A stretch of DNA of 64,000 bases from Polyangiaceae bacterium (GTDB taxonomy: Bacteria > Myxococcota_A > Polyangia > Polyangiales > Polyangiaceae). Where the stretch lies: the NCBI GenBank assembly GCA_019637295.1, contig JAHBVX010000002.1:868001-932000 (forward strand), given 5' to 3'. Below the pieces are notes generated by a model. That model searched no databases. It had not been told where the DNA came from and saw nothing but the letters and a program-made list of their open reading frames with translations. A program made the translations under genes and the position numbers. Below are positions 30,237 through 38,618 of this stretch, piece after piece. Each line of letters opens with the position of its first letter. Positions within the stretch are counted from its first letter, which is position 1.

Positions 30237-31577
30237 GTGGTTATCCGACGGCGACTCGTGGGATCCGGCGCGCTCGCGACGTCGGTCGCGGTCCACGCTG
30301 CGGCGCTCGGGCTCGGGGCTTGGATCGTCGCGCGGAGCCTGGGAACGTCGGCCTCCGACGTCACGGTCGATGTCGTGCTGGTCGACCCGACCCCGGCGGG
30401 ACGAGGGATCGAGCTGCCGACGGTTGGCGTCGGCGCGCTGAGAGGCGATCGTGACGTGCCCGCGACGCCAGAGCCTGAGCTGCCCGGTGGAGGCGAGCGC
30501 GCGGCCCGCCCGGACCAAACCCGCGCCGGTCGGGGAGGTACGGACTTCGCTCCGAGCGAAGCGCTCAACCTGGCCGACTCGGTCGACGGGCTCACGCTCG
30601 ATCGGGACGTGCTGAGCCGCCTGGACCGGAGCCAACTCCAACGCATCGAGACCGCCGCCGTGCGGCGCAGCCTCGACGATCGCCGCGCCACGCCGGAGCC
30701 GATGGAGTTCGACTTCCTCGCCAGCGGCAGCGGGACGCTGGCGGAGCGCCGCCCACTCGGGGCTCACCAGCCCGGTCCCGGGCGGATGTCGGGCGAGTCG
30801 CCCACGCAAGTGGGTGGTCCGCTCGGCGGGGCCGAGCTGCCGGACTCGGAGAGTGGGCGATTGCCCGGAGCTCGGGAGCCGGGGGGAGAGCGCACGCGGG
30901 CCGCGGCCGGGCTCACCGGCGCTCCGGCTCGTCGAGGCGTGTCGCGCACCGCGTCCGTCGCGCTCGCGCGGCCGTGGGTCACGCGAGCGCGAGCGGCAGT
31001 GCCGGCGCCCGAGCGCGGTAGCCCGAGCGACACCGTCGACAGCCGGAAAGAGGTCGCGAGTCAGGTGCGCGCGCTGCTGCACGCCAGCACCGCCGGCGGG
31101 CGTCCCGGTCCCGGGGTGGGCGGCGAGAAGGGCGGGGCTGCGCCGGGCAGCGGCGGCCCCAGCGGTCCCGGTTCGCGCTCCGCGGCTGCAGGCCACGGCG
31201 CGGGACCGGCGCGGGACGCCAGCGCCGATCCGCGAACCCTCGGCTACTTCCGAGCCATCGAGCGGCGCCTCGAGCCGCTCTGGCGCGACGCCTTCCCCGA
31301 ATGGGCCATCGCCGAGGGCCGTGGCGGGGTCGTGATCGTCGAGTTCACCGTCCATCCGAGCGGAGGGCTCGTGTCGGCCTCGGTACATCGCCCCAGCGGC
31401 GTGCCCGAGTTCGATCGGAACGTCATGACTGCAGTTCGTCGCGCAGCACCGTTCGGTCCGCTGCCCGCCGTCTTCGGCAACAAGCCGCTGACCTTGCGCA
31501 TGAGCTTCGATGCGGTCAATCCCGCCGTGGGTCGAGACGGCCCCGGTCGCGGCCAGCGCCGCGCCGCGCACGAGTGA
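30237..31577 (+). CDS. TonB C-terminal domain protein
   Basis: 446 residues from GTG 30237. A hydrophobic helix near the N-terminus (ALATSVAVHAAALGLGAWIV) anchors it in the inner membrane. A very long Gly/Pro/Arg-rich periplasmic region (about 60-320) follows. The last ~110 residues form a TonB_C-type domain (GRGGVVIVEFTVHPSGGLVSASVHRPSGVPEFDRNVMTAVRRAAPFGPLP), the beta-alpha-beta fold that contacts TonB boxes or peptidoglycan. The arrangement resembles TonB/TolA-like proteins. ExbB/ExbD homologues are not nearby, so its energising partners are unknown. Confidence 0.88.
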   Translation: MVIRRRLVGSGALATSVAVHAAALGLGAWIVARSLGTSASDVTVDVVLVDPTPAGRGIELPTVGVGALRGDRDVPATPEPELPGGGERAARPDQTRAGRGGTDFAPSEALNLADSVDGLTLDRDVLSRLDRSQLQRIETAAVRRSLDDRRATPEPMEFDFLASGSGTLAERRPLGAHQPGPGRMSGESPTQVGGPLGGAELPDSESGRLPGAREPGGERTRAAAGLTGAPARRGVSRTASVALARPWVTRARAAVPAPERGSPSDTVDSRKEVASQVRALLHASTAGGRPGPGVGGEKGGAAPGSGGPSGPGSRSAAAGHGAGPARDASADPRTLGYFRAIERRLEPLWRDAFPEWAIAEGRGGVVIVEFTVHPSGGLVSASVHRPSGVPEFDRNVMTAVRRAAPFGPLPAVFGNKPLTLRMSFDAVNPAVGRDGPGRGQRRAAHE

Positions 31578-31645
31578 CTATCGGGCAAGCCAGCGAACGG
31601 CCTTGACGTCTCAGCCCTCGGCCTTCATAGTCGGCGGCCCAAAAA

Positions 31646-31719
31646 GCCGAGGTAGCTCAGCTGGTTAGAGCACGCGCTTCATAAGCGTGGGGTCGTCGGT
31701 TCAAGTCCGACCCTCGGTA
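31646..31719 (+). tRNA. tRNA-Met (CAU anticodon), elongator type
   Basis: Acceptor GCCGAGG pairs with CCTCGGT (31712-31718; G1:U72 wobble). The D arm is GCTC/GAGC. The anticodon stem CGCGC/GCGTG has one G:U pair and its loop TTCATAA holds anticodon CAT at 31680-31682. The T arm is GTCGG-TTCAAGT-CCGAC. No encoded CCA. The loop and the GGGGTC variable region are like bacterial elongator tRNA-Met. Its last 19 bp are antisense to the 3' end of the protease gene. Confidence 0.93.
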
Positions 31720-34700
31720 CCCAGTAGTCGACGTGCTCGCCGGGAGCGCCAAGCCGCGCCGACCAGCAACAGCCCGAGAGCCAGACCTGACCCGCCCGAG
31801 CGGGAGCGACCCGCCGCCCCGCAGGCGCAGCCGCCCATCGGCTCGAGCTTGGGTGTGCCGGGCGGTTCGGTGTCGGCCGCGCAGCTGCCCTCCGCGTTGA
31901 GCTCGAGCGGGCCTGCGGCGCTCCGCAGCGTTCCTTGCTCGAGGGGCGTGGCGTAGTTGCCCGTGTTGCGGTTGTCGTGATGGAAGCTCTCCCACGCGAC
32001 GACGCCGTCCGTCTTGCCTTTCGTCTTCCACGCGTACAACCAGCCAGAGCGACTCGGCACCACCACGTCGAGGTTGCCATCGCCATCCACGTCGCCGACG
32101 GCGGTGGTGGCAATGACCCACTGACCGGTGAACTTGGGCCAGCCTTCGGGGGACCGGCCGCAGGCATCCACGGCGTGCACGTAGTAGCCGCCGCTGCCCG
32201 TGATCACCTCGGGGTAGCCGTCGCCGCTGAGGTCGGCGATCGCCTGGTTGTTGAAGAAGGTGAAGTCCTCCAGCACGATGGGGCTCGCGGGCATCATGCG
32301 CCCGGTCTTGCCGTTCCACATCGACAGCATGTGCTGGGTGGGGTTGTCGAGGGGCTGGCTCGAGAGCAAGCTCCCAGCGACGCTCAGGGAGCCTCCGCTC
32401 GCGATGATGTCGACGATGCCGTCTTGATCGAGATCGCCGACCGAGGGCTGGGAGAACAGCGGCAGCATGACGTCCGGTCGATAGGCCTTGGAGTCGGGTC
32501 CGAACAGGTTCGTCGACTCGAGGCCGCGCTCCGTCTCTCCGGTGTCCGGATCGACGCGGATGGGCAACGCGTTGGGTGGGTTGTTGCCGTAACCGGATGT
32601 GGGTTGAACGCCAGGGTCGGCAGGCACGATCATGGGCTTGCTCGCGTTGCCGTGGAAGACGACGTCGGTCTTGCCGTCACCGTCCACGTCGGCGACCACC
32701 GGGCTGTTCGGGATCCCCTCGGCGACGAGGGGGAACAGCTGGAAGCTGATCATCGTGAGCGGCCAGTTGGTCAGGTACAGACTCGGTGCGTCGGTGCCGC
32801 GGCCATCGACGACGTACATCGCGCCGGCGCCGCCTCCGGGTCCGATGCGCTCGTTCGAGCCGACGACCAGGTCCTTGACGCCGTCCCCGTTCAGATCGGC
32901 GACCGCGGGAGTCGTCATGATGCGATTGAACTCCTGCTTGTCGCCCCCCTTCTCGAAGTGCAGCTGGATGGGGAATCCCTGCTTGTCGCTGCCGTCGGCG
33001 TTGTACACGTAGACCCAGCCGTCGAACGCGGCTTGGATGATCTCGAACTTGCCGTCGCCATCCATGTCTTCGATCACGGGGCTGCCGAAGGCGCCCCGCG
33101 TGATCCGGGTGAACGTGTCCATGCAGGGCACCGCCGGATCCTTGTCCACGTCGAGGGGGCAGCTCACGACCGGCGGCAAGCGACGCGGCCAGCCCGGCAG
33201 CGCCTTGCCGTCGTTGCCGATGGCGTAGGTCGTACCCTCGTAGGTGGTGACCACGATGTCGAGCTTGCCGTCGCCGTTCAGATCGGCGATCGCGGCGGTT
33301 GGCGTGATGCTCTCCCCAGCCTGAGTCGGGTCGACGCCGTCGGTCGACTTGTAGGCGGGAGCGTCCAGGTAGCTCGGCGCGTTGCCGTCGAGGCCGTCGA
33401 TGCGCTTGACCTGAAATGGAAATCCCGCCACGGCGGTGGGCTTGCCGCTGGCCAGCGACCAGACGTGGACCTTGCCGTCGGCGGTTCCGAGCACGATGTC
33501 CCGAGTTCCGTCGCCATCGATGTCGGCGAGCTTGGGGCTGCCCTCGCCGCCGGAGCCGATATACAGAGGAAATCCGGGGAGCAAGTCCGGGTCCTCGTGC
33601 ACGGCGTAGGTGCGGCGCAGCTCGCCCGGCACGTCGCCAATGTCTCCGCCGTAGTGCGCGATGGACCGGATGCGAACGGTGATGGTGTACCGGTTCTCGC
33701 CCAGGCGGCTGTCGACGTCCCACTCGTGAGTCGGATCGACCTCGCGGATATCCAGCTCCGCCAGCGGAGCGCCGTCCCCGCCGAGGATGGTGCTACCCGG
33801 GATGTTCTCGACCTTTCGGATCAGCTTGAAGGCCGAGTCCAGCGGTTGCACTCCAGGTGCCCACTCCACGATCACGTCGTAGCTCGGCGCGCGCCGCGCG
33901 CTCACGGTGCCCATGATGGGCACGGGCTGCGTGACCTGATCCTTGTACAGTACCTGGAACCAGAGCGGCTTGACTATGTCCACGTCCGGCGGAATGCGGC
34001 CGTCCTTCACGGCTTCGACGGCGCTGTTCGCGTTGACGCGACCGTAGCCGAAGCGCTGGTCGAAGCCGGGTTGCGACCAGAAGTGTTGACTGTTCGGCTG
34101 CTGAGACTCGGGCACGAAGATGTCGTCGGCGGTCATCAGGAAGATCTGCATCACCTCCCCGGCGGAGAGCGGGGGGTCGAGCTTGGCCTGCAGGCCCATG
34201 GCGTAGACCAAACCCGACAGGCCGCTGAGCCGCCCGACGGCCTCGCTCGAGCATCCCGTTCCGGAGGCGGACAGGTAGTTCTGCCCGCCGTAGTTGGTGC
34301 ACGGGTTGAAGGCCAAGAAGCTCCGGGCCGTGGTGCTCTGCTCGTCCGCGCCCAACATCGTGATCGCGTGCACCGGCATGGTGTGATTGTTCGCGGCGGG
34401 CTGGTTGTGGTGGCGGGAGTTCTCGTCCGCCATGCTAGCCACGATCACGGTGCCCTTCGCCCAGGCGTAGTCCATGGCCGCCTGGGCGTAGCTGTTCATG
34501 TTGATGGTACCCAGGGCCTCCTGCACCACCTGCGCGCCGTTGTCCGCGGCGTAGATGACGGCCTGGGCATAGTCGTTCACGTTGGCGATGAAGCTGTCGC
34601 CCACGCGCATCGCGACGAACCGGCAGGTCGGACACACCCCGGCGCCGCCGATCCCGTTGTTGGTGGCGCCGGCGGAGTCCCGGGCCTCGCCAGTGCCGTG

Positions 34701-35444
34701 TCCGTAGTCCGTGTCATCGAACGGATCGTTGTCGTTCTTGAAGAAGTCCCAGCCGGAGATGTCATCGACGTAGCCGTTGCCGTCGTCGTCCTTGCCGTCC
34801 GAGAAGTTCAGGATCAAGTCCCCCGCGTCGAGCACGCCGTTGCGGTTCTTGTCTCCCTTGGGCCGACCGCTACTGGCCTCCGGCTCGAGGGTCGGATGGT
34901 CGGCGTAGTCCGCTACGGTCAGGATGCCGTCCCCGTTGCAGTCGAAGAGGTCCTCGGTTGGCTTCGACGGGTCGAGGGGCTCGCACGGGCTCGAGTCGGC
35001 GCGCAGGGGTTGGTGCCCGCGCAGCTCGCCGATGTTCAGGTAGGCCTTCTCGATCAGATCCGTCTCGCGCCAGCGAATACCCGAGTCGAGCACGGCGATG
35101 AGCACCCGGTCGTCGCCAATCGTGTGGCGCCAGGCCAGATCGACGCTCATGCCGCTGGCGGTCTCTGCCTCACGGATCGGCGGTGCTCCGCTGGAGCGGT
35201 CCGGGATGAAGGAGTAGAACTGCCACTGGCCCTTCTTGCGCTCCGAGGGCTTGTCCGCTGCGACGTAGCCATAGTCCGGGTCGTTCGGCCAGAACTCCGG
35301 CTTCTTCATGTCTGCGCTCGTGGCCGTGAGGGGCGGAGGCCAGGCGGCGTGCACGGCTGGGCGCCCCAGCAGCGAGGCGACCCCCAGGCCGAGCAGTCCC
35401 GCGGCGGTCCGCAAGCGAAGGCGTTGACGGGAAGTGCGGTGCAT
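31701..35444 (-). CDS. Secreted subtilisin-like (S8) protease with FG-GAP repeats and MYXO-CTERM tail
   Basis: 1,247 residues from ATG 35444. It starts with a signal peptide (LLGLGVASLLGRPAVHA). The S8 domain shows catalytic Asp in VLIAVLDSG, His in DYGHGTGEA and a Ser-bearing GTGCSSEA loop, less canonical than the usual GTSMA. EF-hand-like calcium loops sit inside it (DCNGDGILTVADY, DKNRNGVLDAGDL). A long C-terminal half carries about eight FG-GAP/VCBS calcium repeats (DIDGDGTRDIV, DLNGDGKLDIV and others). The end (GGCACGAAGRSR, hydrophobic helix, RSRRARR) is a MYXO-CTERM sorting signal, implying surface attachment or release. Its stop lies inside the tRNA-Met. Confidence 0.92.
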   Translation of the reverse strand: MHRTSRQRLRLRTAAGLLGLGVASLLGRPAVHAAWPPPLTATSADMKKPEFWPNDPDYGYVAADKPSERKKGQWQFYSFIPDRSSGAPPIREAETASGMSVDLAWRHTIGDDRVLIAVLDSGIRWRETDLIEKAYLNIGELRGHQPLRADSSPCEPLDPSKPTEDLFDCNGDGILTVADYADHPTLEPEASSGRPKGDKNRNGVLDAGDLILNFSDGKDDDGNGYVDDISGWDFFKNDNDPFDDTDYGHGTGEARDSAGATNNGIGGAGVCPTCRFVAMRVGDSFIANVNDYAQAVIYAADNGAQVVQEALGTINMNSYAQAAMDYAWAKGTVIVASMADENSRHHNQPAANNHTMPVHAITMLGADEQSTTARSFLAFNPCTNYGGQNYLSASGTGCSSEAVGRLSGLSGLVYAMGLQAKLDPPLSAGEVMQIFLMTADDIFVPESQQPNSQHFWSQPGFDQRFGYGRVNANSAVEAVKDGRIPPDVDIVKPLWFQVLYKDQVTQPVPIMGTVSARRAPSYDVIVEWAPGVQPLDSAFKLIRKVENIPGSTILGGDGAPLAELDIREVDPTHEWDVDSRLGENRYTITVRIRSIAHYGGDIGDVPGELRRTYAVHEDPDLLPGFPLYIGSGGEGSPKLADIDGDGTRDIVLGTADGKVHVWSLASGKPTAVAGFPFQVKRIDGLDGNAPSYLDAPAYKSTDGVDPTQAGESITPTAAIADLNGDGKLDIVVTTYEGTTYAIGNDGKALPGWPRRLPPVVSCPLDVDKDPAVPCMDTFTRITRGAFGSPVIEDMDGDGKFEIIQAAFDGWVYVYNADGSDKQGFPIQLHFEKGGDKQEFNRIMTTPAVADLNGDGVKDLVVGSNERIGPGGGAGAMYVVDGRGTDAPSLYLTNWPLTMISFQLFPLVAEGIPNSPVVADVDGDGKTDVVFHGNASKPMIVPADPGVQPTSGYGNNPPNALPIRVDPDTGETERGLESTNLFGPDSKAYRPDVMLPLFSQPSVGDLDQDGIVDIIASGGSLSVAGSLLSSQPLDNPTQHMLSMWNGKTGRMMPASPIVLEDFTFFNNQAIADLSGDGYPEVITGSGGYYVHAVDACGRSPEGWPKFTGQWVIATTAVGDVDGDGNLDVVVPSRSGWLYAWKTKGKTDGVVAWESFHHDNRNTGNYATPLEQGTLRSAAGPLELNAEGSCAADTEPPGTPKLEPMGGCACGAAGRSRSGGSGLALGLLLVGAAWRSRRARRLLGTEGRT

Positions 35445-35513
35445 TCGGAGAACTCCTGTCGTTGACCCGCGGAGGACGGTGAGTCCGCGCGGCGAGGGGG
35501 GCTTGGGCGGCGG

Positions 35514-36122
35514 TCAGTTGTCGCCGAAGAGGTCCTGAATCCTGGTCTCGAGGGCGACGGCGATCTTGTAGAGGCTCGAGATGCTCGGGCTCGACTCGGC
35601 TCGCTCGATCTGCGAGAGCAGTGAGATGCTGAGGCCCGTGCGGCGACTCATCTGCTTCAGGGTGAGCTCGCGAGTCTTGCGCATGCCGCGGATGGTATCA
35701 CCGATGATGCGGTGAAGTTGCTCCTCTGGGGTGCGCGCGAGGCCCTTGCGCTTCATGACACGAGCGATGACCTCTCGGAACTCGTCGACGTTGAAGGGCT
35801 TGCGGATGTAGTCGACCGCCTCGAGCTTCATCGAGGCGATGGCCGAGTCGAGGTTCGGGTGGGCGGTGAACATGATGACCGCCAGGTCCGTGTCGAAGGC
35901 ACGGATGCGCGTCAGCACCTCGATGCCGTCGAGCTTGGGCATCATCAGATCCAGGATCACGACGTGATAGTTGCCGCGCCGGATCTCCTCTTCCACCTGC
36001 GTCGGATCGTTGAGCGTCTGGACCGCGAACCCGTCCTTCTCGAGCAGGGTGCGCATGTAGTCGCAGATGGCTCGATCGTCGTCGACGATCAGGATCCGTA
36101 CGGCAGGGACTTCGATGGGCAC
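35514..36122 (-). CDS. Receiver domain-XRE helix-turn-helix response regulator
   Basis: 202 residues. The receiver domain (about 8-125) has the acidic pair DDD, phospho-Asp in VILDLMMPKLDG, Thr in MFTAHPN and Lys in IRKPF. The C-terminal domain is a Cro/C1-type helix-turn-helix (LTLKQMSRRTGLSISLLSQIERAESSPSISSLYKIA). This pairing is unusual: most response regulators carry OmpR, NarL or NtrC output domains. No histidine kinase is adjacent, so the input is unknown. A perfect 11-bp palindrome lies in the divergent promoter region upstream and may be its operator. Confidence 0.92.
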   Translation of the reverse strand: MPIEVPAVRILIVDDDRAICDYMRTLLEKDGFAVQTLNDPTQVEEEIRRGNYHVVILDLMMPKLDGIEVLTRIRAFDTDLAVIMFTAHPNLDSAIASMKLEAVDYIRKPFNVDEFREVIARVMKRKGLARTPEEQLHRIIGDTIRGMRKTRELTLKQMSRRTGLSISLLSQIERAESSPSISSLYKIAVALETRIQDLFGDN

Positions 36123-36147
36123 GGGTCGACCTCCGGCAGCGGGATTT

Positions 36148-36158
36148 TAGTGTCACTA
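36148..36158. promoter_or_regulatory. 11-bp perfect palindrome in divergent promoter region
   Basis: TAGTGTCACTA is a perfect inverted repeat centred between the REC-XRE gene (start 36122, minus) and the HD gene (start 36258, plus). TACAAT overlaps its right edge on the plus strand and could be a -10 element. Binding by the XRE domain is an inference from position. Confidence 0.4.
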
Positions 36159-36257
36159 CAATAGCGCACCCATGGCGTCAGGCCCAAAGCCATTCTCGAT
36201 GGATCTCCCGGACGGTCATGCCGCACGGCGTCACGCGCCGGTGCTACCTTCCAGCCC

Positions 36258-36857
36258 ATGGTTTCCGACTGCTATGGCGCGCGCATGTCCGAGGCGCTCG
36301 CCTACGTGGCGGAGCGTTTTCAGCGGATCCGCCGCAAGGGCAGCGGGGTGCCCTATTTGTCGCACCTGCTCGCGGTGGCGGGGCTGGTGGCGGACCACCG
36401 GGGGGACGAGGAGCAGATCATCGCCGCGCTGCTGCACGACGTCCTGGAGGATATCGACGGCGTTACCCCGAGCGAGCTCGAGACCCGGTTCGGCGGGCGC
36501 GTCGCGCGCCTGGTGGTGGGCTTGTCCGACACGACCTCGCGCCCGAAGCCGCCCTGGACCGCGCGCAAGCAGGCCTACCTCGCGCGGCTGCGGGGTGAGC
36601 CGGCGGACCTCAAGCTGATCTGCGCTGCCGACAAGCTGCACAACGCGACGACGCTGCTACGCGACTACGGGGTGGAGGGCGACGCGCTGTGGAGGCGCTT
36701 CACACCCACCCGCGAGCAGACGCTTTGGTACTATCGCGCCATCGTGGCTTCGCTGCGGGACGGTTTCTCGCATCCCATCCTGGATGAGCTCGAGGCGGTG
36801 GTCCTAGCGCTGCACGAGCGGGTCGGCGTCGAGCCGCCGCTCGTCGACGAGCTCTGA
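36258..36857 (+). CDS. HD-domain phosphohydrolase (RelA/SpoT hydrolase-like)
   Basis: 199 residues from ATG 36258 (another ATG at 36285). The HD signature is HLLAVAGLV...ALLHDVLEDIDG; the pattern LSHLLAVAG...LLHDVLED plus ADKLHN matches the SpoT/MESH1-like class that hydrolyses (p)ppGpp or related nucleotides. No synthetase or TGS domain is present, so it is a stand-alone hydrolase. It converges with selD (16 bp apart). The exact substrate is not proven. Confidence 0.88.
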   Translation: MVSDCYGARMSEALAYVAERFQRIRRKGSGVPYLSHLLAVAGLVADHRGDEEQIIAALLHDVLEDIDGVTPSELETRFGGRVARLVVGLSDTTSRPKPPWTARKQAYLARLRGEPADLKLICAADKLHNATTLLRDYGVEGDALWRRFTPTREQTLWYYRAIVASLRDGFSHPILDELEAVVLALHERVGVEPPLVDEL

Positions 36858-36873
36858 CGCTCTCGCAGCTCGC

Positions 36874-37896
36874 CTAGCGGAGTTCGACGCGTCCGGCGTC
36901 CGCGGTCAGCTCTCCGAGCACGGCCGCGGGCGGCCCAAGCTCTGCGACCAGCGCGTCTGCGTCTTCCGCTGACAGGCACAGCAAGAGCCCCCCACTGGTC
37001 TGGGCGTCGGCCAAGAGCAGGCGCAGGGCTGTCTCGAGCGGGGGACCCGTGAGCCGATGCTCGACATAGGCGGCGTTGCGCTTGCTACCACCGGGCAAGT
37101 GCCCTGCTCGTGCGGCGGCGAGCGCCCCGGGCAGCAGCGGCACGCGTTCGGTTTGCACCACTGCGCCGACACCGCTCGCGTCCAGTATGTGGCCCAAGTG
37201 CCCGAGGAAGCCGAACCCTGTCACGTCGGTAGCGGCGGTCACCCGGTGGACCCGACCGAGCTCGGCGGCGCGCGCGTTGAGCGTGCACATCGACTCGACC
37301 GCCGCCGTCAGGGCCATGTCGTCGATCGCATCTGCCCGCAGCGCCTGGGCGAGCACGCCGGTGCCGAGCGCCTTGGTGAGCACCAGTCGTTGTCCTGCGC
37401 TTGCGCGGGTGTGGCTCCATGCCTGTCCCGCCTGTACGGAGCCGACCACCGCCAGTCCGGCCTTGGGCTCGCTGTCTCGAATCGTGTGACCGCCCACGAT
37501 GGCGACGGCTGCGTCTTGGCACGTCGCGCTCATTCCCTCGAGGATCTGCCGCAGCACTTCCAGCCCGAGGGCGTCGGGAGCGCCGACGAAGCTGAGCGCC
37601 ACCTGGGGACGGCCGCCCATCGCGTAGACGTCGCTCAGCGCGTTGGCGGCGGCGATGCGACCGAAGGCGCGGGGCTCGTCGACCAGCGGCGTGATCACAT
37701 CCAGAGTCAGCACGAGCTGGGCGCTCGCGCCCTCCGGACGCACGAGTGCCGCGTCGTCCAGGGGCCCCGTGTCGGAGCTGACCCAACGATGAGCGACCGT
37801 GGGGAGGTGTCTCAGGACCTCGACCAGGTCCTCGGCGGGGAGCTTACGCGCTCAACCGCCGCCCTGAACGAGCTTCGTCAGTCGGATCGACGTCAC
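36874..37896 (-). CDS. selD: Selenophosphate synthetase with Sec at the catalytic position (UGA 37852-37854)
   Basis: 340 residues from GTG 37896 when UGA at 37852-37854 is read as Sec15. An AAAGGAGGT Shine-Dalgarno lies 6-8 nt upstream, strong support for this start. The N-terminus IRLTKLVQGGG-U-ARKLPAEDLVEVL aligns with the SelD catalytic loop where E. coli has Cys17; Lys18 fits the ATP-site Lys. The rest is standard SelD: VSSDTGPLDD, TLDVITPLVDEPRAFGRIAAANALSDVYAMGG, GGHTIRDSEPKAGLAVVG, LTKALGTGVL, TDVTGFGFLGH, DAQTSGGLL. It makes selenophosphate for Sec-tRNA. Without recoding, gene calling would start at 37743 and lose the active site. A SECIS candidate follows the UGA. Confidence 0.92.
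37814..37854 (-). promoter_or_regulatory. UGA and candidate bacterial SECIS hairpin in selD
   Basis: On the coding strand, 19 nt after the UGA, AGGACC (37832-37827) and GGTCCT (37819-37814) make a perfect 6-bp stem around a 7-base loop TGGTCGA. GGTC in the loop resembles the apical GGUC of E. coli SECIS elements. The loop begins 25 nt after the UGA, within the range reported for bacterial SECIS. Confidence 0.65.
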
Positions 37897-38012
37897 TTCG
37901 GTACCTCCTTTCTTGCCTTCAGGTCGAGCCGATCTCGGCCTGCCCAGCTTGTGATGGAATTGTAGCTGCTCCGGGGTCGTGCTCTGCTCGTACCAAGCTG
38001 CCCACGTCCAAT
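37897..38012 (-). promoter_or_regulatory. Leader/promoter region of selD
   Basis: 116 bp between the cytochrome c stop and the selD GTG. On the coding strand a TACAAT hexamer (37964-37959) is a plausible -10 box, but no good -35 lies 16-18 bp upstream. The strong Shine-Dalgarno occupies the last 15 bp. selD may have its own promoter or be read through from the cytochrome gene. Confidence 0.3.
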
Positions 38013-38435
38013 CTAGCGCTTGAACGATCTCACCGTGGCCACCAAGGCGCTCACCAGCTCCGGCTTGCCCTTGAGATCGGGGTTCGGAGGCATGGCGGCG
38101 CTCTTGCCCGCCGCCGCGCCACCGTCCACGATGATCCTCGCGAGGTGCTCGTCCGTCACCGAAGCCTGCCACTGTGCATTGCTGAACGCGGCGGGCTTCG
38201 GGTCGAGCGCCGCGGCCCCCGGACCGTCGCCTTCACCGCGGGGCCCGTGGCAGACGACGCACTTCTGCTGGAAGTAGGTCTTGGCTTGGGCGGCGGGCGC
38301 GGGCGGCTCTGCCCTTGGCTGTTGGTTCGACGCGGTGGCGGGCGGGGTCGCCTCGTCCGCCTTCCGATCGCAGCTCGTCGTCGCGACGGGGGTGGACAGG
38401 CCGAGGACCATGGCGAGGCGAGTGAAACGAGACAT
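38013..38435 (-). CDS. Exported c-type cytochrome
   Basis: 140 residues. An N-terminal signal (MSRFTRLAMVLGLSTPVATTSC) may be a lipoprotein signal with Cys at 22, though the lipobox is atypical. After an Ala/Pro-rich linker comes one heme-c site, CVVCH (Cys-x-x-Cys-His), in the pattern YFQQKCVVCHGPRGEGDGPGAAAL. The distal Met ligand is likely in AAMPPNPDLKG. It should be a small class I cytochrome in the periplasm. selD lies downstream on the same strand and a radical SAM gene lies upstream, divergent. Confidence 0.92.
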   Translation of the reverse strand: MSRFTRLAMVLGLSTPVATTSCDRKADEATPPATASNQQPRAEPPAPAAQAKTYFQQKCVVCHGPRGEGDGPGAAALDPKPAAFSNAQWQASVTDEHLARIIVDGGAAAGKSAAMPPNPDLKGKPELVSALVATVRSFKR

Positions 38436-38618
38436 GGGTCAGCTCTGCCTCACTATACCCGCTGGGCCCGAGCTGCCGCGACTCAGCTCTGTCGGATCGC
38501 GCAGAAGCTGCGGGAACCCAGCCCCCGTTCGAAGGGACTGCGCGCCATGGCGCACCCACCCGCCCCTTTCTCGCTCGTCGCAGGCCTCGGCACGGAGGTT
38601 GAAAGGAGGGAGCCCACC

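Noticed and set aside
31935-35465. Plus-strand open frame of 1,176 codons opposite the protease
   Set aside because: It is the antisense shadow of a high-GC gene. It has no family motif, and the minus strand shows signal peptide, catalytic motifs, FG-GAP repeats and MYXO-CTERM.
37897-38012. tRNA-Sec next to selD
   Set aside because: No cloverleaf with long acceptor/variable arms or UCA anticodon is visible there or in the other gaps.
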